Below are positions 13,440 through 19,125 of a stretch of 19,125 nucleotides of DNA, one piece after another. The DNA is from an uncultured Actinomycetes bacterium (GTDB lineage: Bacteria > Actinomycetota > Thermoleophilia > Solirubrobacterales > Solirubrobacteraceae), in contig CALAQT010000246.1 in NCBI GenBank assembly GCA_937888775.1, positions 1 to 19,125 of the forward strand, written 5' to 3'. The notes below the pieces were generated by a model. The model was given only the letters and a program-made list of their open reading frames with translations. It had not been told where the DNA came from and ran no database searches. The position numbers and the translations under genes are program-made. Position 1 is the stretch's first letter, and every line of letters begins with the position of its first letter.

Positions 13440-14973
13440 GTTCTCGTTCGGTTTCTTTGCGGGCCCTGGCACCAGGCAGGAACAGTAGGGCCAGAACGAC
13501 TCCCAGGCCAGCGATGCCGGCCGACACCACCAGTGCGAGGTCCATTCCGTGCACAAACGCGACGCGGACCGAATGAAGCAGGGCCGCTGAGCCGATCCGG
13601 TGCGCGATCGCGACTCCGCCGAAGATGCTCTGGCGAATCTCCTGCGTTGCGGCCACTGGTAGGCCTGAGAGATTCAGGCGGGCGAGGTAGGCAGAGCTGG
13701 CCACGCTGCCGAGCACGGCCGTGCCCAGCGGGCCGCCGGTCTTGTTGACCGCCTGCAGCACCGCCGAGCCCACTCCGCTGCGTTCTTCTGACAACTCCGA
13801 CAGCGCGGCGGAAGCCGACGTGGCCATCGCAAGCCCCATCCCAGCCCCGACGAGCGCCATCCAAGCCGCGACCGAGCCACCGCCCGAACCGACTCGGGTC
13901 TGCGCACCCAGGAGCAATCCGCCGGCAAGCACGGCGAATCCCAGGGCGACCGCGAGCTTGGCCCCGGCCAGACGCGCGATCCGATCGGCGGGCACGGCCC
14001 CGACGATCAGGCCTCCAATCAGCGGCAGCAGCCTCAGGCCAGAGCCCATCGCGTTCGTTCCCAGCACTCCCTGGAAGTACTGGGGCATCGTGAACAGCAC
14101 GCCGATCATGGCCAGGATCGCGACAGCCGCAAGCATCACACCCCAGGTGAACGAGGCCGAGCGAAACAGCGCCAGGTCGACCAGCGGCTGGCCGCCGGGT
14201 CGCCGGCTGAGACGGCGCTCCCAGCGCAGGAAGGCGACCAGCATCGCCACACCCACGAGCATCGGAAGCAGCGCGCCGATCTCTCCCCAGCCGTGCTGCC
14301 CCGCCTCGATCAGCCCGTAGGTCAGGGCCAGCAGACCGATGGCCGAAACAGCGACGCCAAGCAGATCAAGTCCCGGGCGACGTGGGGCTCGTGACTCGGG
14401 TATCAGCGCGAAGGCGGCGGTCAGGCCAACCAGGGCGACCGGCACGTTCATCAGAAACACCCATCCCCACCAGTAATGGGTCAGCAGCCAACCGCCGAGG
14501 ATCGGGCCGATCGGAAGCGCGATGAAATTCGCCGCCGACCAGATCCCGACGGCCTTCGGCCGTTCCTCCTCGCTGAACAGCACCGTGACAGCGGAAAGCG
14601 CCATCACGATCACGCCGGCGCCAGCCAAGCCGAGCAACACCCGAGCGGCGATGAACGCGCCGCTCGACGGCGCCGCAGCGCAGGCCGCCGATCCCACACC
14701 GAACAGCGCCAAGGAAATCAGCATTACCTTCTTGCGGCCATAACGGTCGCCGAGCAGGCCCGCCGGCAACATCGCCGCCGCCAGCACCAGCAGATAGCCG
14801 GATGAAAACCACTGCAGGGTGGATTCCGACGCGTGCAGGTCCCTGGCGAGCGTGGGTAGCGCGACGCTGAGCACCGTGCCGTCCAAGCCGACAGCGAGGA
14901 CAGCCAGGCTTACCGCGCCAAGCGCCCACCACCGCCGGGCGCCCGCGCTTCTCGGTTCATGCGGTGAATCCAT
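13402..14973 (-). CDS. DHA2-family MFS exporter, intact copy
   Basis: The 523-residue product starts MDSPHEPRSAGARRWW at ATG 14973, chosen because the paralogue at 1087 begins at the same place; the frame is open up to 15294 without membrane character. About 14 helices, the helix-1 motif LDGTVLSVALPTLA (30-43), motif A GLLGDRYGRKKV (72-83) and motif C GPILGGWLLTH mark a drug:H+ antiporter of the DHA2 family, expelling hydrophobic toxic compounds. Its C-terminal coding region overlaps the TetR gene. It diverges from the GAF-ANTAR gene across 117 bases. It keeps LTYGLIEAGQ in one frame, which shows what is missing from the broken copy. Substrate unknown. Confidence 0.95.
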   Translation of the reverse strand: MDSPHEPRSAGARRWWALGAVSLAVLAVGLDGTVLSVALPTLARDLHASESTLQWFSSGYLLVLAAAMLPAGLLGDRYGRKKVMLISLALFGVGSAACAAAPSSGAFIAARVLLGLAGAGVIVMALSAVTVLFSEEERPKAVGIWSAANFIALPIGPILGGWLLTHYWWGWVFLMNVPVALVGLTAAFALIPESRAPRRPGLDLLGVAVSAIGLLALTYGLIEAGQHGWGEIGALLPMLVGVAMLVAFLRWERRLSRRPGGQPLVDLALFRSASFTWGVMLAAVAILAMIGVLFTMPQYFQGVLGTNAMGSGLRLLPLIGGLIVGAVPADRIARLAGAKLAVALGFAVLAGGLLLGAQTRVGSGGGSVAAWMALVGAGMGLAMATSASAALSELSEERSGVGSAVLQAVNKTGGPLGTAVLGSVASSAYLARLNLSGLPVAATQEIRQSIFGGVAIAHRIGSAALLHSVRVAFVHGMDLALVVSAGIAGLGVVLALLFLPGARARKETEREHADERADAVVAA

Positions 14974-14980
14974 GAATCTG

Positions 14981-14986
14981 ACAGTA
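14981..14986 (-). promoter_or_regulatory. -10-like box TACTGT for the intact exporter
   Basis: On the minus strand TACTGT (fits TANNNT) ends 7 bases before ATG 14973, and no ribosome site precedes the ATG, which suggests a leaderless transcript. No obvious TetR palindrome was found around it. Confidence 0.4.
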
Positions 14987-15078
14987 GCATCCAAAAGCAT
15001 GTGACCATCAGTACTTGCCCGTATAGAACCGTTTTGGGTGGCCGCGGCGAGCCCCATGCTGTCCCCGATGTCATGGGC

Positions 15079-15084
15079 TACGGT
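15079..15084 (+). promoter_or_regulatory. -10-like box TACGGT for the GAF-ANTAR gene
   Basis: TACGGT fits TANNNT and ends 6 bases before GTG 15091. No ribosome site is seen. Leaderless start inferred; no clear -35. Confidence 0.4.
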
Positions 15085-15090
15085 TCGTGA

Positions 15091-15798
15091 GTGGCGAGTG
15101 ACCGGTTGAGCGACGTGCTGGCTGCGATGGCCGACGTCGACGGGGATGCCCTGTCGGCGGTGGACCGGGTGTGTGCAGCGGCGGTGCGACTGCTCTCGCT
15201 CAACGGGGCGGGGCTTTCGCTGATGGTGGATGGTCAGTTGCGCGGGGCTGCAGGCGTGTCTGAGACAGGTGTCGCGGCCGTGCAGGAGCTTCAACTGGCG
15301 CTGGGCGAGGGTCCGTGTACTGATGCGTGGCGGAGCAGCGCGGCGGTGTTGGAGGCGGATTTGGCCGATCCGGTGGTGGTTCGCTGGCCGGCGTTCGCCC
15401 AGGCGGCCGTTGAAGCCGGCGTGATGGCGGTGTTCTCATTCCCGCTTCATCTCGGCGCGATTCGGATCGGCGTGCTGGTGCTGTACCGCGATCGTGCTGG
15501 TGGGCTGAGCGCGGATCAGCTGGCGTATGGACTTGTGCTGGCTGATGTGGCCACCCAGGTTGTCCTCGGCCTGCAGGCCGGCGCTCCGCCGGATACCTTG
15601 CACGAACTGCTGGCGAAGGAGCCGGCGCATTGGGCGGAGATTCATCAGGCGACGGGCATCATCTCCGTCCGGCTCGAGGTGGCATTGGATGAGGCGTTCG
15701 TTCGCCTCCGCGCCCGTGCGTTCGCAGACGACCTCTCGCTGCGGGCGACCGCGCGCGAGATCGTCGCCGGGCACCTGAGTCCGGAGGGCTGGGGATGA
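15091..15798 (+). CDS. GAF and ANTAR domain protein (RNA-binding antiterminator)
   Basis: The 235-residue product has a GAF sensor domain (about 20-160) with the typical LGEGPCTDAW (71-80) and FPLHLGAIRIGVLVLYR segments, and a C-terminal ANTAR domain (about 180-228): HQATGIISVRLEVALDEAFVRLRARAFADDLSLRATAREIV. ANTAR domains bind paired hairpins in nascent RNA and prevent premature termination; GAF supplies the signal. This pairing is frequent in actinobacteria. GTG 15091 is chosen because the -10-like TACGGT lies 6 bases upstream and the conserved text starts right after. The gene diverges from the DHA2 exporter, but there is no proof of a functional link; its RNA target is not evident. Confidence 0.93.
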   Translation: MASDRLSDVLAAMADVDGDALSAVDRVCAAAVRLLSLNGAGLSLMVDGQLRGAAGVSETGVAAVQELQLALGEGPCTDAWRSSAAVLEADLADPVVVRWPAFAQAAVEAGVMAVFSFPLHLGAIRIGVLVLYRDRAGGLSADQLAYGLVLADVATQVVLGLQAGAPPDTLHELLAKEPAHWAEIHQATGIISVRLEVALDEAFVRLRARAFADDLSLRATAREIVAGHLSPEGWG

Positions 15799-15820
15799 CC
15801 GGTGAGCGTTCAGGCCCTCC

Positions 15821-15826
15821 TAGAAT
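15821..15826 (+). promoter_or_regulatory. -10 box TAGAAT for a leaderless CrtC-like gene
   Basis: TAGAAT, close to the TATAAT consensus, ends 6 bases before ATG 15833, in the 34-base gap after the GAF-ANTAR gene. No ribosome site lies before the ATG, so the second gene probably has its own leaderless transcript. Confidence 0.5.
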
Positions 15827-15832
15827 CGTGGC

Positions 15833-16879
15833 ATGGGCCTCGGTGTTGTGTGGATGCGGCGTTGGGTCCCCCGGCGGCTCGCGGCAGCCGGCGTGGCGCT
15901 TCTCGCGACGATAGGAAGCTCAGCTGTCGCCTTGGCCTCCGCCGTGTTGCCCACCGTGCGCCCGGTGGTGCTTCCCCGCGACCATGGTGCGCACCCGGGG
16001 TTCGAGATCGAATGGTGGTACACGGCCGGGACCGTTGCCGATTCCACGGGCCATGAGTACTTCTGGTTTGCGACGGTCTGGTCGAGCGTACAAGGGCTTG
16101 TGGCACGGGTGAACCTTGTCGATCTCCGGCGAGACCGAGTCGTTCTGTCGCGCGAATACGTCACGGGCATGCGGGTGGCGGCCGGTCGGGCACGGCTGCG
16201 CGTCGGAGCCTTCTCGCTTGGCTGGCAACGAACAGGTGAATTGGGCCGTTGGTCCGTCGACGCACCGACTCGCGGTGGATTCCTAAGGCTCAGCCTGCTC
16301 CCCCGTCGCCCCTACGTACTCAACGGCCGTCACGGGATCATTCAACAAGGGCCAGGGGGTCCGTCGGCCTACTACTCAGAGCCTCGTCTCGCGGCTCGTG
16401 GCCTGCTGGAGCTGAATGGCCGACGCACGACCGTTAACGGTCAAGGCTGGCTCGACCACCAGTGGGGCAACTTCATCGCAAACGCCGGATCGCTCAGGTG
16501 GGATTGGTTTGCTTGCCAGTTTCGCGACGGACGCAACCTCATGCTGTACCAGTTCCTCGATCGCCATGATCGGCCGTCGGCCTTTCGGTCCGGCACGCTG
16601 GTCACCCGCGACAACCGAGTCGAGCATCTCATCCGGTTCACCGCCGCGGCCCTGCATCCGTTCTTCCGGCCGGCCGGCGCGCTAGCCGAATATCCGCTCC
16701 GCTGGCGCCTGGAGGTGCCGTCGTCCCGGATCGACATCACCCTGCGCTCGCTTGCGCGTCACCAGTTCATCCGAAACCTCTACGTTCCCAGCTTCTGGGA
16801 GGGCGCGGCGACGATCACCAGCGGTTCCCCCGGAACCTGCATCGTCGAGTCTTCACGGGAAATCGCTCTATCGCCCTGA
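15833..16879 (+). CDS. Secreted CrtC/AttH-like lipocalin-fold protein
   Basis: Residues 1-37 are a signal peptide (RRWVPRRLAAAGVALLATIGSSAVALA). The mature part has HPGFEIEWWYTAGTV (54-68), YYSEP (180-184), GQGWLDHQWGNF (203-214) and WDWFACQF (223-230), marks of the carotenoid 1,2-hydratase/AttH family with two lipocalin-like halves. CrtC adds water to carotenoid ends; most secreted bacterial relatives have no shown enzyme activity and may bind or process lipids outside the cytoplasm. The export signal and lack of carotenoid genes nearby argue against a classic CrtC role. The protein ends a little abruptly after YVPSFWEGAATIT with CIVESSREIALSP. The start at 15833 fits the TAGAAT box; a second Met at residue 8 is possible. 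Confidence 0.85.
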   Translation: MGLGVVWMRRWVPRRLAAAGVALLATIGSSAVALASAVLPTVRPVVLPRDHGAHPGFEIEWWYTAGTVADSTGHEYFWFATVWSSVQGLVARVNLVDLRRDRVVLSREYVTGMRVAAGRARLRVGAFSLGWQRTGELGRWSVDAPTRGGFLRLSLLPRRPYVLNGRHGIIQQGPGGPSAYYSEPRLAARGLLELNGRRTTVNGQGWLDHQWGNFIANAGSLRWDWFACQFRDGRNLMLYQFLDRHDRPSAFRSGTLVTRDNRVEHLIRFTAAALHPFFRPAGALAEYPLRWRLEVPSSRIDITLRSLARHQFIRNLYVPSFWEGAATITSGSPGTCIVESSREIALSP

Positions 16880-17000
16880 GGCGAACGCCAGCGCCGGAGC
16901 GCGAGCGCCGCAGCGGAGCTCAAATCCGAGCTTCAGACCCCTTATGAACCCGAGGTCCGAGGCTCAGGCTGCCGGGTGGCGCGGCGGCGCCGGGCCGTTG

Positions 17001-17432
17001 TCAGCCGCCGACAGCCGTGGCGAGCCGTTCGAGCACGTGCCCGTAGATCCGGCGCAGGCCGATCGGCGCGAACAGCCCTTCAAAGATCCCGCCGATCCCC
17101 CCCGCACCGTCCCATGAGGCCTCCAGCGTCACTTCAGAGCCCGCGTTCGAGGGCGCGACCGACCAGATGCTGACAAACGAGGACAGCTGATCGTGCTCCT
17201 GCAGCGCGCCGTCGGATTCCTGGACGCGAAGTCGGTAGTCACGCTCGCGGCCGCCGGCCGCGAAGTGATAGCCGATCACCGTCCCGTCCCCCCGCCCTCC
17301 CTGCTCGACCCGGTAGGCGCTGTAGTTCTCGGTCAGGATCTTCGCTCGCTCGCGATAGTCGCGCAGGAACTCCAGCACCTGCTCCGGGGCGACCGCCAGC
17401 TCGCGGCTGCTGCGTGCAATGACCTTGGCCAT
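17001..17432 (-). CDS. SRPBCC-fold (polyketide cyclase/START-like) protein
   Basis: The 143 residues from ATG 17432 open with MAKVIARSSRELAVAPEQVLEFLRDYRERAKIL, the beta strand and helix typical of the SRPBCC helix-grip fold. They go on with YRVEQGGRGDGTVIGYHF, DYRLRVQESDG, SEVTLEASWDG and a long C-terminal helix (GLRRIYGHVLERLATAV) that closes the pocket. Such small cytoplasmic proteins bind hydrophobic ligands; the actual ligand is unknown. The start is preferred over upstream codons because conserved text begins here and CAGAAT, a -10-like box, ends 6 bases upstream on the minus strand (17444-17439). It diverges from the oxidoreductase at 17509 across 76 bases, and ends opposite the CrtC-like gene. 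Confidence 0.85.
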   Translation of the reverse strand: MAKVIARSSRELAVAPEQVLEFLRDYRERAKILTENYSAYRVEQGGRGDGTVIGYHFAAGGRERDYRLRVQESDGALQEHDQLSSFVSIWSVAPSNAGSEVTLEASWDGAGGIGGIFEGLFAPIGLRRIYGHVLERLATAVGG

Positions 17433-17508
17433 CCGAGCATTCTGACAGCGGGAGACGATCGAGGCCGACCGCCCGGCGCCGCGGGACCTGGTCGGGCATG
17501 ATGGGGTC

Positions 17509-18474
17509 ATGCTTGCTGTCTACGCCTCCGATATCGATCCAGAGGACCCGCTGCGCGCGCTCCAGGTCGGCGAGCGCCCCGAACCCGAGTTGCCCGACGG
17601 ATGGACCACGGTCACCGTCAAGGCCGCCTCGCTCAACCATCACGACCTGTGGTCATTGCGCGGGGTCGGCCTGGACCGCGAGCGCCTGCCGATGATTCTC
17701 GGCTGCGACGCGGCCGGCCTGGCGCAGGACGGCTCCGAGGTTGTCGTGCACGCGGTGATCGGCTCTGAGTCCTGGCGGGGCGATGAGACGCTCGATCCGC
17801 GACGCTCGCTGCTGTCAGAACGCCATCAGGGGACGTTCGCCCAACGGGTGGCCGTCCCGCAGCGCAACCTCGTGCCCAAGCCGCCCGAGCTCAGCTTCGA
17901 ACAGGCCGCCTGCCTACCCACGGCCTGGCTGACCGCCTACCGGATGCTGTTCACCCGCGGCGGCGTCGTGCCGGGACAGACGATCCTCGTCCAGGGCGCG
18001 ACCGGAGGCGTGGCCACCGCGCTGACCGTGCTCGGCAGCGCGGCCGGCGTTCGCGTCTGGGTGACCGGGCGCTCGGAGGAGAAGCGGGCCCGGGCGCTGG
18101 AGCTGGGCGCCGCGCAGGCATTTGAGCCCGGCGCCCGGCTGCCCGAGCGCGTCGACGCCGTGATGGAGACGACCGGCCAGGCGACCTGGGCGCATTCCGT
18201 GCGCGCACTGAAGCCGGGCGGCAAGATCATCGTCTCCGGCGCGACGACCGGAGACGCACCGCCGGCCGAGCTCACGCGCGTGTTCTTCCTGCAGCTGTCG
18301 GTGATCGGCTCGACGATGGGCACGCGGGACGAGCTCGAGCGCCTGATGCGCTTCTGTGTCGAGCAGCAGCTACGGCCGGTGATCGACACCACGATGGCCC
18401 TGACCGACGCTCGCCAGGGATTTGCCGCGATGCTCGCCGGCGAGCTGTTCGGCAAGGCGGTGTTCACCCTTTAG
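17509..18474 (+). CDS. MDR-superfamily oxidoreductase (quinone-oxidoreductase-like)
   Basis: The 321-residue product is a medium-chain dehydrogenase/reductase. The catalytic domain has ASLNHHDLWSLRGVG (40-54) and ILGCDAAG (63-70). The Rossmann domain has ILVQGATGGVATAL (159-172) and VWVTGRSEEKRARALELGA, which prefers NADP(H) by the Arg after the second strand (inference). The zinc ligands of alcohol dehydrogenases are not evident, so it should be a zinc-independent reductase acting on quinones or enones. CATGAT, a -10-like hexamer, ends 6 bases before ATG 17509; no ribosome site is seen. It converges on a second MDR gene that is 27 bases away. The physiological substrate is unknown. Confidence 0.92.
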   Translation: MLAVYASDIDPEDPLRALQVGERPEPELPDGWTTVTVKAASLNHHDLWSLRGVGLDRERLPMILGCDAAGLAQDGSEVVVHAVIGSESWRGDETLDPRRSLLSERHQGTFAQRVAVPQRNLVPKPPELSFEQAACLPTAWLTAYRMLFTRGGVVPGQTILVQGATGGVATALTVLGSAAGVRVWVTGRSEEKRARALELGAAQAFEPGARLPERVDAVMETTGQATWAHSVRALKPGGKIIVSGATTGDAPPAELTRVFFLQLSVIGSTMGTRDELERLMRFCVEQQLRPVIDTTMALTDARQGFAAMLAGELFGKAVFTL

Positions 18475-18476
18475 CT

Positions 18477-18496
18477 CCGCGCGGGCGCAAGCGCGG
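18477..18496. terminator. Short hairpin between convergent oxidoreductase genes
   Basis: CCGCGC (18477-18482) pairs with GCGCGG (18491-18496) over 8 bases, inside the 27-base gap between the two stop codons. It may serve both strands; it is short and lacks a T-run. Confidence 0.35.
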
Positions 18497-18501
18497 GGCC
18501 C

Positions 18502-19125
18502 TCAGAACACGATCACCCCGCGTCCGCGCAGCCCGCCGGCGTCCATCGCGCGCTGGGCCTCGCCCGCTTGCTCGGGCGGGTACTGCGCCGCGACCCGCAG
18601 CGCCAGCCGCCCGTCGGAGGCGAGCTCGCGCAGGTGCTCCAGCCAGTCGGTGCGCTCCAGTACCGTGCGCACCAGCACCGGGTGCACCTCGATCCCCCGC
18701 TCGGCCTCGCCCTCATTCCAGCCGCGCACGACCGCCAGGCCGCCGCCGTCACGGATCGCACCCAGCACCGAGCTTCCCAAAACTGCAGTGTCATACAGGC
18801 CGTCGACGCCGCCGGGCGCCGCGTCGCGGACTGCGGCGACGAACCCCTCGCCACGCGCGACCACCACGTCGGCGCCGAAGCCGCGCACCAGGCCCTCGTC
18901 CTGGGGTTTGGCGTCGGCGATCACGAACAGGCCACCCTCCTTGGCCAGCGGGATCACGTAGGAAGCGAGCAGGCCGGCGCCGCCGGCGACCGCGAGCGTC
19001 TCCCCGAAATCCAGCCCCAGCAGCTCCAGCCCTAGCAGCGCGGTGAGCCCGTTCATCGGCAGGGTGCAGGCCTGCTCCAGCGTCGCGCCGTCAGGGATCG
19101 CGACGACCGAGGCCGCGGGGGCGAC
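18502..19125 (-). CDS. MDR-superfamily oxidoreductase, partial at right edge
   Basis: The frame is open from the right edge to the stop at 18502 and lacks its N-terminal catalytic part, which lies beyond the window. The first visible residues VAPAASVVAIPDGATLEQACTLPMNGLTA are the usual MDR linker before the cofactor domain. Then come LAVAGGAGLLASYVIPLAKEGG, a glycine-rich nucleotide-binding turn, LVRGFGADVVVARGEGF, and the tail EQAGEAQRAMDAGGLRGRGVIVF, which closes the fold as in zinc-independent NADPH:quinone reductase-like enzymes. It is clearly a different subgroup from its convergent neighbour. The inner Met at 19056 is not the start. Confidence 0.9.
   Translation of the reverse strand, partial: VAPAASVVAIPDGATLEQACTLPMNGLTALLGLELLGLDFGETLAVAGGAGLLASYVIPLAKEGGLFVIADAKPQDEGLVRGFGADVVVARGEGFVAAVRDAAPGGVDGLYDTAVLGSSVLGAIRDGGGLAVVRGWNEGEAERGIEVHPVLVRTVLERTDWLEHLRELASDGRLALRVAAQYPPEQAGEAQRAMDAGGLRGRGVIVF

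Noticed and set aside
15001..15294. N-terminal extension of the intact exporter
   Set aside because: Polar His/Arg-rich text, absent from the paralogue, and overlapping the divergent GAF-ANTAR gene.
16752..17117. Plus-strand frame over the CrtC-like gene end and the SRPBCC gene
   Set aside because: No family text; overlaps two credible genes in other frames. It was considered as a frameshifted C-terminus of the CrtC-like protein but shows no family-like ending.
1..19125. CRISPR arrays, insertion sequences, integrases or phage genes
   Set aside because: No regularly spaced repeats and no transposase, integrase or phage structural protein was seen in any frame.

Overview
The window is GC-rich DNA with actinobacterial habits: many GTG starts, a GAF-ANTAR regulator, a DHA2-type drug exporter paired with a TetR regulator, and several start codons lying 6-8 bases after a TANNNT-like -10 box (leaderless style). 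A deep-branching actinobacterium such as the Solirubrobacterales/Thermoleophilia is a reasonable guess from the protein flavour, but this is inference. No rRNA, tRNA, CRISPR array, insertion sequence or phage gene was found.

Left part (1-9.1 kb), an accessory-looking mix with much gene damage: a secreted NHL-repeat protein running off the left edge; a DHA2 exporter split by a one-base deletion; an 81-residue hypothetical; a PH-like two-helix membrane protein (minus) whose end lies in another frame; a CalB-type secreted lipase with signal peptide and catalytic domain in different frames; a two-PRC-barrel protein with a Gly-Met hinge; a HicA-like short gene with a frameshift (minus); an alpha/beta-hydrolase remnant lacking its nucleophile and catalytic His; an intact lipoprotein serpin; an HTH regulator behind a repeat-rich promoter; and a small conserved membrane/Cys-His protein with a possible frameshift near its start.

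Middle part (9.2-12.7 kb): a compact minus-strand operon, read from 12.6 kb leftwards: class II ketose-bisphosphate aldolase, CbbY-like HAD phosphatase, DhaL, DhaK. A recognisable promoter (TTGAGC, 17-bp spacer, TAAACT) and an inverted repeat at the expected transcription start precede it. No DhaM is present, so the kinase would use ATP directly. Together these proteins make and use dihydroxyacetone phosphate and then dephosphorylate a sugar (bis)phosphate; this is the best candidate in the window for an undescribed pathway.

Right part (12.8-19.1 kb): an intact DHA2 exporter and overlapping TetR regulator (minus), divergent from a GAF-ANTAR protein; a secreted CrtC/AttH-like lipocalin-fold protein; an SRPBCC protein (minus) divergent from a zinc-free MDR oxidoreductase; and a second MDR oxidoreductase (minus) cut by the right edge. 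The two DHA2 exporters are close paralogues. No frameshift was recognised right of 9.2 kb, in contrast to the left part.
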